The notes under the pieces: generated by a model | Told to the model about the DNA's origin: nothing | The model's input: the letters and a program-made list of their open reading frames with translations, nothing else | Databases searched by the model: none | Origin: Vreelandella alkaliphila | GTDB lineage: Bacteria; Pseudomonadota; Gammaproteobacteria; Pseudomonadales; Halomonadaceae | Reading direction: 5' to 3' | DNA: 64,000 bases | NCBI RefSeq assembly: GCF_016107625.1 | Contig: NZ_JABASV010000004.1 | Span: 124,001 to 188,000, forward strand | Shown here: one piece after another, positions 50,703 to 60,204 of the stretch | Layout of the letters: every line of letters begins with the position of its first letter | How positions within the stretch are numbered: position 1 is the first letter of the stretch | Translations under genes and position numbers: made by a program

Positions 50703-52156
50703 TGCAATGGGAAACCGTGATTGGGCTGGAAGTACACGTTCAGCTCGCAACTCGTTCGAAAATTTTCTCCGGCGCCTCCACCGCTTTTGGTGCCGAACCG
50801 AACACTCAAGCCTGTGCTGTTGACCTTGGCTTACCCGGCGTTCTGCCTGTGCTGAACGAGCAGGCCGTGGCCATGGCCGTTCAATTTGGGCTTGCGGTAC
50901 ACGCCGACATTCCTGAAGTATCGGTGTTCGACCGTAAAAACTACTTCTATCCCGATTTGCCCAAGGGCTACCAAACCAGCCAGATGTATCATCCGATCGT
51001 CGGCGCAGGTGATGTTGAAATCACCCTAGATGACGAATCGACCAAGCGTATTCGTATTCATCACGCCCATCTTGAAGAAGACGCTGGCAAGTCGCTGCAC
51101 GAAGACTTCCACGGCATGACGGGCATCGACCTTAACCGGGCGGGCACACCGCTACTGGAAATCGTCTCAGAGCCGGATATGCGCAGCGCAAAAGAGGCCG
51201 CCGCGTATCTCAAAGCAATTCACTCTATTGTGACCTATTTGGGCATTTCCGACGGCAATATGGCGGAAGGCTCAATGCGCTGCGATGTTAACGTTTCAGT
51301 GCGCCCTAAAGGCCAAGAAGCCTTCGGCACTCGCGCGGAAATCAAAAACGTCAACTCGTTCCGCTTTGTTGAGCGCGCGATTGCTTATGAGGTCGAGCGC
51401 CAGATTGAGCTGATCGAAGACGGCGGCAAGGTCGTGCAGGAAACCCGCCTGTTTGATCCTGAGCGCGATGAAACCCGCAGTATGCGTACCAAAGAGGAAG
51501 CTAACGACTATCGCTACTTCCCCTGCCCGGATCTGTTACCCGTGGTGTTAGATCAAGCTTACCTTGATCATCTGCGCAGCCAGTTGCCAGAACTTCCTGC
51601 CGACAAACGGGCGCGTTTCCAGAATGAGCTAGGCTTATCGGTCTATGATGCCCACGTACTGTCTGCTAGCCGAGAAATGGCCGAGTTTTTCGAAGAAGTA
51701 CAGCAAGTGTGCGGCGATGCTAAACAAGCCGCTAACTGGGTACAAGGGGAGCTTTCGGGTGCTCTTAACCGTGAGAACCTAAGCATTCAGAACAGCCCGG
51801 TTTCCGCAAAACAGCTCGGCGAGCTAATTAGTCGCGTACTGGATGACACCATTAACGGCAAAGCCGCTAAGCAAGTCTTCCAAGCACTGTGGAATGGCCA
51901 AGGCGATAGCGCCGACGCCGTCATTGACGCAAAAGGCTTGAAGCAAGTCACGGATACTGGCGCGATTGAAGCGATGATTGACCAGGTTATCGCAGAGAGC
52001 CCGGCTCAGGTTGCTCAATATCGTGATTCTGAGCCAGAGAAACGCGGCAAGATGATTGGTTACTTCGTTGGCCAAGTCATGAAGGCATCTCGCGGCACGG
52101 CGAATCCGCAGCAAGTTAATGGCTTGTTAAAAGAGAAGCTGGACGCACTGCTGTAA
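50702..52156 (+). CDS. gatB: Asp/Glu-tRNA amidotransferase subunit B
   Basis: Kinase/transamidase subunit that turns Glu-tRNA(Gln) or Asp-tRNA(Asn) into the amide form. 484 residues from the ATG at 50702. Seen: [60 protein letters not shown] and the tail domain [26 protein letters not shown]. Presence of gatCAB implies that at least one of AsnRS or GlnRS may be missing or supplemented. Confidence 0.97.
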   Translation: MQWETVIGLEVHVQLATRSKIFSGASTAFGAEPNTQACAVDLGLPGVLPVLNEQAVAMAVQFGLAVHADIPEVSVFDRKNYFYPDLPKGYQTSQMYHPIVGAGDVEITLDDESTKRIRIHHAHLEEDAGKSLHEDFHGMTGIDLNRAGTPLLEIVSEPDMRSAKEAAAYLKAIHSIVTYLGISDGNMAEGSMRCDVNVSVRPKGQEAFGTRAEIKNVNSFRFVERAIAYEVERQIELIEDGGKVVQETRLFDPERDETRSMRTKEEANDYRYFPCPDLLPVVLDQAYLDHLRSQLPELPADKRARFQNELGLSVYDAHVLSASREMAEFFEEVQQVCGDAKQAANWVQGELSGALNRENLSIQNSPVSAKQLGELISRVLDDTINGKAAKQVFQALWNGQGDSADAVIDAKGLKQVTDTGAIEAMIDQVIAESPAQVAQYRDSEPEKRGKMIGYFVGQVMKASRGTANPQQVNGLLKEKLDALL

Positions 52157-52185
52157 CGTCGACCGACGAGTGACAGCAGTGTCAT

Positions 52186-52213
52186 AGCGGCTGCCTCGGC
52201 AGCCGCTTTTTTT
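52186..52213 (+). terminator. Terminator after gatB
   Basis: A 9-bp perfect stem (AGCGGCTGC / GCAGCCGCT) with CTCG loop, followed by seven T residues on the plus strand, 30 bases after the gatB stop. Confidence 0.92.
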
Positions 52214-52226
52214 GTGTCTATAAGCG

Positions 52227-52709
52227 TTATAACAACTGGCTTGGCTGGGTAAAGCGTTTTAGCTGCGCGCAACCGGCGGCCCACACGTCAGCCTCCAGCT
52301 CTGCAATGGCGGCGGTAGGAAAGCCAATCCCCTGGCTCGGCACTCCTTCTACTAACAGGCCCGCCAACTCACCCACCAGCGGCATATGGCTGACGAGCAT
52401 AATCGGAGCATCTGCAGATTGATTTAGCAGCCATTCACTAACATCACTAGGTGAATCTTCCGGGGTAATAAACGCCAATGTATTAAGTTGCACACCCAAA
52501 GCATCACAGATCCGCTGAGCTGTCTGCTGAGCTCGTACAAAAGGGCTGGCATAAATCGTGGGGCAAGATAGTTCACCCTGCTCAATACGCATGGACAGCC
52601 AGCGGGCCATTTTTTCGGCTTCAAGCTCACCACGAGGCGTTAATCGGCGCGATTGATCGGGAAACCCCGATGCAGCCTCACCATGGCGCATAACCAGCAC
52701 ACTAGGCAT
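52227..52709 (-). CDS. sixA: Phosphohistidine phosphatase SixA
   Basis: Histidine-phosphatase-superfamily protein that removes phosphate from phosphohistidine proteins; in E. coli its main target is NPr of the nitrogen PTS. 160 residues from the ATG at 52709 (GGAGG upstream). Seen: catalytic RHG motif VLVMRHGEA at residues 5-12, [13 protein letters not shown], and [14 protein letters not shown]. Overlaps the gpsA end by eight bases. Confidence 0.94.
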   Translation of the reverse strand: MPSVLVMRHGEAASGFPDQSRRLTPRGELEAEKMARWLSMRIEQGELSCPTIYASPFVRAQQTAQRICDALGVQLNTLAFITPEDSPSDVSEWLLNQSADAPIMLVSHMPLVGELAGLLVEGVPSQGIGFPTAAIAELEADVWAAGCAQLKRFTQPSQLL

Positions 52710-53772
52710 TCCTGCCTCCATTTTCACGGTGGGCTTGCTGAACAGCCTCACGAGGCAGAATAAATTCCACATCACTGCTTTGCTCGCCCATCATCAGAGT
52801 GCGTGCCATCTCCTGAGCCGGAACACCTTCAAACAGCACGCGATTCAGGCCCTCAGCCAGCGGCATATAAACACCCATTTCACGCGCTTTAGCGCAGACA
52901 AGCTTGACGGTATTTACCCCTTCAGCTACTTGACCTAATGCCGACACCGCCTCATCAAGACCTCGCCCTTCCCCCATGGCGTAGCCAACCCGATAGTTGC
53001 GGGATAGATTTGAAGAGCAGGTAACGATTAAATCACCGACGCCAGCCAAGCCTAAAAACGTCATCGGGTTAGCCCCCTGTGCAACTGCAAAGCGGCTCAT
53101 TTCTGCTAGCGCTCGCGTCATCAGCATGCTGCGAGTGTTCTCTCCCATTCCCAGCGCTGCCGCCATACCTGCGGCAATGGCGTAGATATTTTTAAGCGCC
53201 CCACCCAGCTCAACGCCATGACGATCATTACTGGCATATACGCGAAAATAGCGACAGCCTAACGCTTGCTGCACCCGCGTTCTGGTGAGCGCATCGGCGC
53301 TGGCAATGACGGTGGCAGTCAACTGCTTATCAGCGATTTCGGACGCTAAATTGGGCCCCGCTATGACGCCAACGTGGGGAAACCCAGTTTCCTGTTCAAG
53401 CACCTGACTCATTAGCAAAAAGCTATCTTGCTCAATACCTTTGGTGGTACTGACCAGAATTTGCTCCGGGGTTAACCAGGGTTTGGCAGCCTGAACAACA
53501 CTGCGAAACGCTTTGGAAGGGATAGCAATCAGCACTAACTCAGCGCCTTCTAGCACCGATTGAAGATCCGTAGACGCGATGACGGCGGGATTAATTACAT
53601 AATGTGGTAGATAGCGCCCATTGCGATGCTCGTGATTTATTTGCGTCACTAAAGCTTCATCGCGCATCCACTGGCGCACCTTTGCGCCATTATCTGCTGC
53701 AATACTCGCCAGAGCGGTACCAAAACTTCCGCCCCCCAGCACTGCCACATTCATCTGCTGTTCATCAGCCAT
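52702..53772 (-). CDS. gpsA: Glycerol-3-phosphate dehydrogenase [NAD(P)+] GpsA
   Basis: Makes sn-glycerol 3-phosphate from dihydroxyacetone phosphate for phospholipid synthesis. 356 residues. Seen: nucleotide-binding [21 protein letters not shown] near the N-terminus, [14 protein letters not shown] [25 protein letters not shown], and [38 protein letters not shown]. Upstream of sixA as in Pseudomonas. Confidence 0.97.
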   Translation of the reverse strand: MADEQQMNVAVLGGGSFGTALASIAADNGAKVRQWMRDEALVTQINHEHRNGRYLPHYVINPAVIASTDLQSVLEGAELVLIAIPSKAFRSVVQAAKPWLTPEQILVSTTKGIEQDSFLLMSQVLEQETGFPHVGVIAGPNLASEIADKQLTATVIASADALTRTRVQQALGCRYFRVYASNDRHGVELGGALKNIYAIAAGMAAALGMGENTRSMLMTRALAEMSRFAVAQGANPMTFLGLAGVGDLIVTCSSNLSRNYRVGYAMGEGRGLDEAVSALGQVAEGVNTVKLVCAKAREMGVYMPLAEGLNRVLFEGVPAQEMARTLMMGEQSSDVEFILPREAVQQAHRENGGRNA

Positions 53773-53827
53773 GACGATATCCTGATCATTGGTCTCGTGC
53801 GTTTAGCACTTACTTTATCATCATCTC

Positions 53828-53867
53828 TATTAAAACAAGCGGCCCGCTTGGATATCCAAGCGGGCCG
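53828..53867 (-). terminator. Terminator after htpG
   Basis: A 13-bp perfect stem (GCGGCCCGCTTGG at 53838-53850 and its complement at 53855-53867) with an ATAT loop, followed on the minus strand by TTGTTTTAAT. It lies 21 bases after the htpG stop and before gpsA. Confidence 0.9.
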
Positions 53868-53888
53868 CGTCAATCAACTACTGATTCA

Positions 53889-55793
53889 TCAAGCCGTTAA
53901 GACGTTATTAAGCCGCTTAACATAGGCAGCGGGATCATCAAGATGACCACCTTCAGCGATGATCGCCTGATCCAGCAAAATATGCGCCAACTGGCCAAAC
54001 AGGTCGCCGTCAGCATTTTCCAGACGCGCCACCAGAGCATGGTTGGGGTTTAGCTCCAGAATCGGCTTCACCTCGGGCAATGGCTGGCCAGCGGCTTCCA
54101 TAATCCGACGCATCTGATAGCCCATTTCATGCTCAGGAAGCACGACACAGGCGGGCGAATCGGTTAAGCGGTGAGTAATTTTCACCTCTTGAACACCATC
54201 GTTTAACGCTTCTTTGACGCGCTTAACCAAGTCTTCTTTGGCTTTAGCTGTTTCTTCCTGGGCTTTCTTCTCTTCCTCGTCTTCCACATCGCCAAGGTCC
54301 AACTCACCTTTAGCCACATCGGCAAACGATTTACCATCAAACTCGGTGAGATGACTCATTAGCCACTCGTCAATACGGTCCGATAGCAACAGCACCTCGA
54401 TACCTTTCTTACGGAAGATCTCTAAGTGAGGGCTATTTTTCGCCGCATTAAAGCTGTCGGCGACCACGTAGTAAATCTTCTTCTGACCCTCTTTCATACG
54501 CTCAACGTAGTCGACCAGAGAGTGCTCCTGGGCGGCAGTATCGGTATGCGTTGAAGCAAAACGGAGCAGGCCAGCAATCTTTTCGCGATTGGCGGCGTCT
54601 TCACCTGGCCCCTCTTTTAGCACGCTGCCAAATGTATTCCAGAAGGTCTGGTACTGCTCATTGTCTTTCGCCAACTTCTTGAGCATATCCAACGCACGCT
54701 TGGTCAACGCACCCTTGATCTTATCGACTTTGGGGTCTTGCTGGAGCAGCTCACGAGAAACGTTCAGAGAGAGATCGCGAGTATCTAATACACCCTTGAT
54801 AAAGCGCAGATACAGAGGCAAGAACTGCTCCGCGTCGTCCATAATGAACACACGTTGAACATACAGTTTAACGCCTCTAGCGCCATCACGATCGAACATG
54901 TCAAACGGTGCACGGCCCGGTACATACAGCAGGCTGGTATACTCCAGCTTGCCCTCAACCTTATTGTGGCTCCAGGTCAGCGGGTCGCTAAAATCGTGGG
55001 CAACGTGCTTGTAAAATGCCTTGTACTCGTCCTCAGTGACATCGCTTTTCGGACGAGCCCATAACGCAGTCGCTTCGTTAACCGTTTCCCACGTGGTGAT
55101 TTCACTGCCTTCAATATCGTTGCCTTCGTCGTCCTTCGCCGTTTCGGTTTTAGGCATACGCACGGGCACTTCAATGTGGTCGGAGTATTTGCGCACTAGC
55201 CCTTGCAGGCGATAGTCGTCGGCAAACTCTTTAGCATCGTCTTTAAGATGCAGCGTGATTTCAGTACCGTGACGTTCACACTCAATATCAGCAACGGTGA
55301 ATTCACCCTCACCCTTTGAGCGCCACTCGACCCCTGCTGAGGCGTCAGTGCCCGCTTTGCGGGTGCGTACCGTTACTTCATCAGCAACGATAAATCCAGA
55401 GTAGAAACCTACCCCGAACTGGCCAATTAACTTAGCGTCTTTTTGCTGCTCGCCAGAGAGCTGCTTAAGGAACTCTGCGGTACCTGAGCGTGCGATAGTA
55501 CCCAGATTCGCAATGACATCATCGCGATTCATGCCAATACCATTATCACGTAGCGTGATGGTGTTAGCCTCGCGATCATGCTCAATTTCAATGCGCAGCT
55601 CGCTGTCACCTTCATAAAGCGCATCGTTATCAAGTGCGGCATAACGCAGCTTGTCACAGGCATCAGCCGAGTTAGAGATCAGCTCGCGTAAAAATATCTC
55701 CCGGTTAGAGTACAGGGAGTGAATCATTAAATTTAGGAGTTGCTTAACTTCCGTTTGAAAGCCAAGAGTTTCTTCCTGGGTTGCCGTCGTCAT
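53889..55793 (-). CDS. htpG: Molecular chaperone HtpG (Hsp90)
   Basis: Bacterial Hsp90. 634 residues from the ATG at 55793, chosen for GAGGG eight bases upstream; an ATG at 55808 is five codons earlier. Seen: ATPase domain [23 protein letters not shown] segment ([19 protein letters not shown]), [39 protein letters not shown], then the middle domain with [21 protein letters not shown] and the C-terminal dimerisation part. A sigma-32 promoter and a strong palindrome lie upstream. Confidence 0.97.
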   Translation of the reverse strand: MTTATQEETLGFQTEVKQLLNLMIHSLYSNREIFLRELISNSADACDKLRYAALDNDALYEGDSELRIEIEHDREANTITLRDNGIGMNRDDVIANLGTIARSGTAEFLKQLSGEQQKDAKLIGQFGVGFYSGFIVADEVTVRTRKAGTDASAGVEWRSKGEGEFTVADIECERHGTEITLHLKDDAKEFADDYRLQGLVRKYSDHIEVPVRMPKTETAKDDEGNDIEGSEITTWETVNEATALWARPKSDVTEDEYKAFYKHVAHDFSDPLTWSHNKVEGKLEYTSLLYVPGRAPFDMFDRDGARGVKLYVQRVFIMDDAEQFLPLYLRFIKGVLDTRDLSLNVSRELLQQDPKVDKIKGALTKRALDMLKKLAKDNEQYQTFWNTFGSVLKEGPGEDAANREKIAGLLRFASTHTDTAAQEHSLVDYVERMKEGQKKIYYVVADSFNAAKNSPHLEIFRKKGIEVLLLSDRIDEWLMSHLTEFDGKSFADVAKGELDLGDVEDEEEKKAQEETAKAKEDLVKRVKEALNDGVQEVKITHRLTDSPACVVLPEHEMGYQMRRIMEAAGQPLPEVKPILELNPNHALVARLENADGDLFGQLAHILLDQAIIAEGGHLDDPAAYVKRLNNVLTA

Positions 55794-55826
55794 GCGCTTA
55801 GCCCTCATTAATCACGTTGTGCTTGG

Positions 55827-55854
55827 CGCTCCTGCCTAACGTTAGGCAGGAGCG
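55827..55854. repeat. 28-bp perfect palindrome in the htpG leader
   Basis: CGCTCCTGCCTAAC is followed at once by its exact reverse complement. It lies about 33 bases before the htpG start and about 12 bases inside the transcript predicted from the sigma-32 promoter. No T-run follows on either strand. Confidence 0.8.
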
Positions 55855-55872
55855 GAAAAGGTTGTGAACTCA

Positions 55873-55900
55873 ATATGGGGATAAGCGGCGGGATTTCAAG
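55873..55900 (-). promoter_or_regulatory. Sigma-32 heat-shock promoter of htpG
   Basis: On the minus strand CTTGAA (55895-55900), a 14-base spacer and CCCCATAT (55873-55880) match the RpoH consensus CTTGAA-N13-15-CCCCATNT in full. Predicted start near 55866, some 73 bases before the htpG ATG. The -35 box overlaps the stop codon of the DUF1232 gene. Confidence 0.9.
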
Positions 55901-56243
55901 AAGGTGAGTGAGAAGAAGCGGCTGGCGTTTCTTCTGCATATTTCCAATTACGATATTCTGACAGGTGGGCATCGACACGATTAAGTAACCAACCTACGAT
56001 CAAAACATCATCAACAATGCCAATCATTACGAGAAAGTCGGGAATAAGATCAAAAGGCATGACAAGATAAGCAAGTGCTAGCGCCATCAGCCCAAAGGCC
56101 GACCAGGGAATAGGGCGAAAACTGCCTCGCAGCACGTCACGCGTCATAGGCAGAAACAGCTTTAGTGCTCGGCCAATGCGTTTCACTGCCCATACACGTG
56201 TTTTGAGCCGTCGAAACAGCCACCACGTAGACATTCGTGCCAT
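55896..56243 (-). CDS. DUF1232 (YkvA-like) membrane protein
   Basis: Uncharacterised protein of the DUF1232 family. 115 residues from the ATG at 56243, which has GGAGGA about ten bases upstream. Seen: a basic amphipathic N-terminus, one hydrophobic stretch with the family core LAYLVMPFDLIPDFLVMIGIVDDVLIVGWLL (around residues 55-85), and a polar tail ending in SHSPS. No function is assigned. Its stop codon forms part of the htpG promoter. Divergent from slt. Confidence 0.85.
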   Translation of the reverse strand: MARMSTWWLFRRLKTRVWAVKRIGRALKLFLPMTRDVLRGSFRPIPWSAFGLMALALAYLVMPFDLIPDFLVMIGIVDDVLIVGWLLNRVDAHLSEYRNWKYAEETPAASSHSPS

Positions 56244-56370
56244 CGTTATTGAATCCTCCAGGTATCGTAATTGCCAGAACATTTTTTGCACATTTAGTTC
56301 ATCATCAACCCAGCAATACAGTTCTAGCAACATAGCGGCTAGATACCATTAGCGAGCAAGAGGGAGTGCC

Positions 56371-58323
56371 ATGCAAGCTTCGCCATTTCGATTAACATTT
56401 CGCAGCCTATGTGCGGCGATGCTCATCGGGTTACCAACTGCCTCCTGGGCAACGTCTGACTCAGCGATGCGCGAGGCACTTGAAGCTGCACGCCAACAGC
56501 AGTGGCAACAGATCAATGACCGCGCGATAGAGGGGCATATCCTTAGCGGCTATGTTGACTACCATCGCCTACGTAGCCAATTGCCTAATGCAGCCCCCAG
56601 CCAAGTGCTGCAGTTTATCGAGCGCCATGCTGATTCACCGCTATCAGAATGGATGCGTGGCCAAGCGATCGCAAAGTATGGCTATGCGGGTCGATTTGGC
56701 GACCTGCTTGCCGTTGCTGACGGCGTACCAGCAGGCACTGCTCGTCAGTGTTACTACTACACTGCTCTCTTGGATAGAGCACCTGCTGAAGCTCGCGAAG
56801 CGGGGCTTGAACTGTGGCTTGTAGGTAGCTCCCAGCCGGATGCCTGCGACCCGCTGTTCAATCGCCTTCGCGCGGATGGCACCATTGATGCCACGGCAAT
56901 TTGGGAGCGTAAAATGCTCGCTTGGCAGGCGGGCGAAGAGCGCTTAAGCAACTATCTAGGCGGGTTACTGAACAGTCAGTGGCAAACAGCACTGAATACA
57001 GCCGAAACGGTCAATAACTCACCAAGCGCACTTGCCTCAGCGCCTACCTGTCTTGGCCCTGAATGCGCTGCCACGGCGGCGTTTTATAAAGCCGCCATGC
57101 AGCGCTACACGCGAGAAAACACCCCCGCAGCCTTCTCAACGTGGCAAGCCATTGGGCCACGCCTCAACTTAGCCCATACTGACCGCCAAGCGATCGAAGA
57201 AGAACTTGCGTTTTATGCACTCGTACGCAACGTTCCTGGCACCCTTTCCTGGGTCGACAGCGTACTGCCTTCGCTGAACAGCGAGCGCGTATTAGAACTG
57301 CGTGTTCGCGACGCTCTGGCCAAAAGACAGTGGACCGATGTCGTCCACTGGATCACCGAAATGCCTAGTAGCCAGCAGGAAAGTAGCCGCTGGCAGTACT
57401 GGCTAGCCAGGGCCAATGAGCAACTGGGTAATCGTGACGCAGCGTTAGCGCGTTACCAACTATCAGCAACCGACCGAAGTTTCTATGGCTTTGCTGCTGC
57501 CGAAAAACTCAACCAACCCTACCAGCTCAACTTAGAACGCAACCATTTTGACGAAGCTACCAGGGCACAAACGGCACGCCTGCCGGTGGTTCAGCGCACC
57601 GAAGCACTCCTACGTATTGGCGAAGATGGTCTAGCCAACAGCGAGTGGCTGTATGCCGTACAGAATGGCACACCTTATCAGGCGCGGGCGCTCGCCGATT
57701 ACGCCGCTCACCAGCAGTGGCATGCTCGCTTAGTGCAAACCACGATTGCAGCTGAAATGTGGGACGCGCTGGATTGGCGTTTCCCAGCGGCTTATCGTGA
57801 TAGCTTCCTACATTGGGGCCGCATAACCGGCGTCGACCCTTATTTACTGATGGCCATTACCCGTCGTGAAAGTGCTTACAACCCAGTCGCCCTTTCGCCT
57901 GCCGGTGCTCGGGGGTTAATGCAATTAATGCCAGGCACGGCAAGCCAAGTTAGTCGTCAACTGGGGCTAAATGATCCAGGACCTTACGGCGTTTTAGAGC
58001 CTGAGCTTAATATTCGCTTAGGTAGCACCTACTTACGTGACAAGCTGGAACGCTATCAAGGCAATCGGTTGGCCGCCACCGCCGCTTATAACGCCGGGCC
58101 AGGCCGAGTAGATCAATGGCTAGGCAACAACAGCATGGAATCATTTGACCTGTTTGTAGAAAGCATTCCATTCCGGGAAACCCGAGATTATGTACAAGCC
58201 GTGTTGAGCTACCGGGTCATTTTCGAAAGCCTGGCAAACGGCGGCAACAGCGAGGGCGTCTCACTGCTTAGTGAGAGTGAACAGGCCGTTCGCTATGACC
58301 ACGCGCTGCTTGTAAGCCGATAA
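56371..58323 (+). CDS. slt: Soluble lytic murein transglycosylase Slt
   Basis: Periplasmic enzyme that cleaves glycan strands to 1,6-anhydro-muropeptides. 650 residues, close to E. coli Slt70. Seen: signal peptide (LCAAMLIGLPTASWA), a long alpha-superhelical U/L region and the lysozyme-like domain with catalytic Glu500 (RRESAYNPVALSPAGARGLMQLMPGTA around 498-524) and AATAAYNAGPGRV. AGGGAG precedes the ATG. Confidence 0.96.
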   Translation: MQASPFRLTFRSLCAAMLIGLPTASWATSDSAMREALEAARQQQWQQINDRAIEGHILSGYVDYHRLRSQLPNAAPSQVLQFIERHADSPLSEWMRGQAIAKYGYAGRFGDLLAVADGVPAGTARQCYYYTALLDRAPAEAREAGLELWLVGSSQPDACDPLFNRLRADGTIDATAIWERKMLAWQAGEERLSNYLGGLLNSQWQTALNTAETVNNSPSALASAPTCLGPECAATAAFYKAAMQRYTRENTPAAFSTWQAIGPRLNLAHTDRQAIEEELAFYALVRNVPGTLSWVDSVLPSLNSERVLELRVRDALAKRQWTDVVHWITEMPSSQQESSRWQYWLARANEQLGNRDAALARYQLSATDRSFYGFAAAEKLNQPYQLNLERNHFDEATRAQTARLPVVQRTEALLRIGEDGLANSEWLYAVQNGTPYQARALADYAAHQQWHARLVQTTIAAEMWDALDWRFPAAYRDSFLHWGRITGVDPYLLMAITRRESAYNPVALSPAGARGLMQLMPGTASQVSRQLGLNDPGPYGVLEPELNIRLGSTYLRDKLERYQGNRLAATAAYNAGPGRVDQWLGNNSMESFDLFVESIPFRETRDYVQAVLSYRVIFESLANGGNSEGVSLLSESEQAVRYDHALLVSR

Positions 58324-58346
58324 CCTCGACAGACCCTCCACTGATA

Positions 58347-58371
58347 CAGCGCCCGGTTATACCGGGCGCTG
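58347..58371. terminator. Hairpin between slt and the LysE-family gene
   Basis: An 11-bp perfect stem (CAGCGCCCGGT / ACCGGGCGCTG) with a TAT loop between convergent genes. It overlaps the last codons and the stop of the LysE-family gene. No T-run on either side. Confidence 0.5.
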
Positions 58372-59013
58372 CTCTAGCGCTAAACGAACGCCAAATACCA
58401 CCAGCACCACACCGGTAGCGGCATTGAGCGTTTGTGCAAAACGAGCGCTGGCCAACCACTTACTTGCCCCACCCACCATTAGCACTACGCTAATTTGCCA
58501 GATATTGGCAATCACGAAATGAACCCCCGCAAGCCATAATGATTTCAGCAGTGCTGGATCAGAAGGCGAAATAAATTGGGGTAAAAATGCCATGTAGAAC
58601 ACCACGGTTTTGGGGTTCAAGACATTGGACAGCAGGCCTTCTTTGATAGGTTGCCAAAATGGCACTGGTGAGCCGCTTGTCATCACGCCTTGAACAGGCA
58701 AGGGGGTGCCACGACGCGCCGCCAGCAAGCTGGAGACACCCAGCCAAATCAGGTAAGCCGCCCCCACCAGTTTTAGCATATGAAATGCCCAGGCCGACTG
58801 CAGCAGTATCAGTGAAATACCCAGCGCTGAAATAGTCGCATGGACGAACAGTCCGCAGCAAATAGCAATACTTGTTGCAACACCATCTCGAACACCACCG
58901 CGGGCAGTGTTGCGGATGACAAGCAGCGTATCAACGCCAGGGCTTATTGATAGCAGCGTTATCGCCACAAGGAACGAGACAAACTGAGCATCGATAAAGC
59001 CGATTTGCGTCAT
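58357..59013 (-). CDS. LysE/RhtB-family amino-acid exporter
   Basis: Inner-membrane exporter of the LysE superfamily, likely moving an amino acid or related metabolite outward; the substrate cannot be told. 218 residues, about six hydrophobic helices. Seen: the N-terminal signature FLVAITLLSISPGVDTLLVIRNTARGGVRDGVATSIAICCG (about 14-54) and GLLSNVLNPKTVVFYMAFLPQFI. Stands alone; divergent from the cold-shock gene. Confidence 0.9.
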   Translation of the reverse strand: MTQIGFIDAQFVSFLVAITLLSISPGVDTLLVIRNTARGGVRDGVATSIAICCGLFVHATISALGISLILLQSAWAFHMLKLVGAAYLIWLGVSSLLAARRGTPLPVQGVMTSGSPVPFWQPIKEGLLSNVLNPKTVVFYMAFLPQFISPSDPALLKSLWLAGVHFVIANIWQISVVLMVGGASKWLASARFAQTLNAATGVVLVVFGVRLALEQRPV

Positions 59014-59091
59014 GAGAGGAAGCCCACCAAAAGTTAAAAAATCTTAAGTCCGCAACTGGACGCCTGAACTATTTGCTTCTACATTAATTTT

Positions 59092-59118
59092 GGCAGGCAT
59101 TCACAATGGATGCTTGCC
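59092..59118 (+). promoter_or_regulatory. Hairpin in the cold-shock gene leader
   Basis: GGCAGGCAT (59092-59100) and ATGCTTGCC (59110-59118) form a 9-bp stem with one G-T pair and a nine-base loop, 30 bases before the csp start codon. Confidence 0.5.
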
Positions 59119-59148
59119 CAATCATTAAGCATGTTAAGGATATGGACG

Positions 59149-59352
59149 ATGGCGACTGGCACTGTCAAGTGGTTCAACGAGACCAAAGGTTACGGCTTCA
59201 TCTCTCCTGATGACGGCGGTGACGATCTATTTGCCCACTTCTCCGAAATTCAAGCTGAAGGTTTCAAGACCCTGCAAGACGGTCAAAAAGTCAGCTTTGA
59301 GGTAACACAGGGTAAAAAAGGCCTTCAGGCTTCTAACATTCGTCCGGTCTAA
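59149..59352 (+). CDS. Cold-shock-domain protein (CspA family)
   Basis: Small nucleic-acid chaperone. 67 residues from the ATG at 59149 (AAGGA upstream; upstream ATGs in frame are not family-like). Seen: [18 protein letters not shown] with RNP-1 (KGYGFI) and DLFAHFSEI with RNP-2-like sequence. Whether it is cold-induced cannot be told; the leader hairpin is of interest. Confidence 0.95.
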   Translation: MATGTVKWFNETKGYGFISPDDGGDDLFAHFSEIQAEGFKTLQDGQKVSFEVTQGKKGLQASNIRPV

Positions 59353-59369
59353 CGCCAGAGGAATAAAAC

Positions 59370-59394
59370 AAGGCCCACTCATGCAGCGGGCCTT
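59370..59394. terminator. Likely terminator after the cold-shock gene
   Basis: AAGGCCC / GGGCCTT stem (7 bp, extendable across a mismatch) with an A-rich left flank and ATTCAT on the right, between convergent genes. Weak T-run. Confidence 0.55.
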
Positions 59395-59422
59395 ATTCAT
59401 ATTCACTGATTATGTAAGCACA

Positions 59423-60163
59423 TTACTCCTGGGCACGCTCAGCTTCTTGCTCCTCACCAACACTGTCTATACTTTCACTGATCGGCTGCTCACTCTCGAG
59501 GGCCTCAAACTGCTCTTCTAAACGCTTTTGCGCTTCTTCAAAACGTCTCTCAGTGTCTTCAATCAGCGCATCTACGTCGGTAGCTTCCAAATTATCATCT
59601 AAGTCAGACGTACCGGGTAAGCTGGACTCTGTTTCCCAACTTGGAGCTGGAGCGTCGCCATCCATCGGCTCCAAGGCCGGTGTCTGCTGCTCGACTTCTT
59701 TAAACTGCTCATCTAAGCGGCGCTGGGCTTCTTCAAAACGGCGCTCGGTCTCAGCAATAACGTCATCGACATCTGAACGAGTGGTTTCGCCAGGCATAGC
59801 ACTGGCTTCATCGAGGGCATCTTCAGGGTCCGCTGCAAGCGTGTCTTCATCCGCCTGCACCTCTTCGTTATTGGGCGAGATTGAGGCTTCCGATGCATCA
59901 TTACTGTCATCTCTCAGTGCCTCTGCTTCCTCTAGCTCCTCTGCCGCTTGGCGCGCTTCAATGTCCTCTTCGATATCATCCGCACTAGCGGCTTCATCCG
60001 TCTCTTCGCTGCCATCTGCAGCAGTAGGTGCTTGTTGAGCATCCACGTCACTGCTAGAGGTGTCCTGCTCATTTGTAGTCGTAGTATCTTCCTGTGCGTC
60101 GCCGCAGGCGCTTAGCAGCAGCGCGAGACTGGCTAGTAGCGGCATCCAAAAGCGATTTACCAT
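59423..60163 (-). CDS. Highly acidic lipoprotein with an internal duplication, function unknown
   Basis: Not recognised as any known family. 246 residues: signal peptide with lipobox LLSAC (Cys20), then an almost entirely Asp/Glu/Ser/Ala-rich chain. Two near-identical segments, residues 131-160 and 196-225, share the pattern DVDxxIxxTERRFEEAQxRLxEQF and look like short coiled-coil helices; the same duplication is visible in the DNA. The first part (21-130) is low-complexity. Its charge suits a halophile's envelope. Convergent with the cold-shock gene; 41 bases after the lipid-kinase gene. Confidence 0.8.
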   Translation of the reverse strand: MVNRFWMPLLASLALLLSACGDAQEDTTTTNEQDTSSSDVDAQQAPTAADGSEETDEAASADDIEEDIEARQAAEELEEAEALRDDSNDASEASISPNNEEVQADEDTLAADPEDALDEASAMPGETTRSDVDDVIAETERRFEEAQRRLDEQFKEVEQQTPALEPMDGDAPAPSWETESSLPGTSDLDDNLEATDVDALIEDTERRFEEAQKRLEEQFEALESEQPISESIDSVGEEQEAERAQE

Positions 60164-60204
60164 TGGATTTTCTCCTTAACAGTGATTCAAATAATAAAAA
60201 ACAC

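Noticed and set aside
53838..53867. Palindrome between gpsA and htpG as a possible operator
   Set aside because: It is followed by a T-rich run on the htpG strand, so it is explained as the htpG terminator.
59553..60038. 161-residue plus-strand frame opposite the acidic lipoprotein
   Set aside because: Serine/alanine-rich low complexity is the mirror of the Glu/Asp/Ala codons on the real strand.
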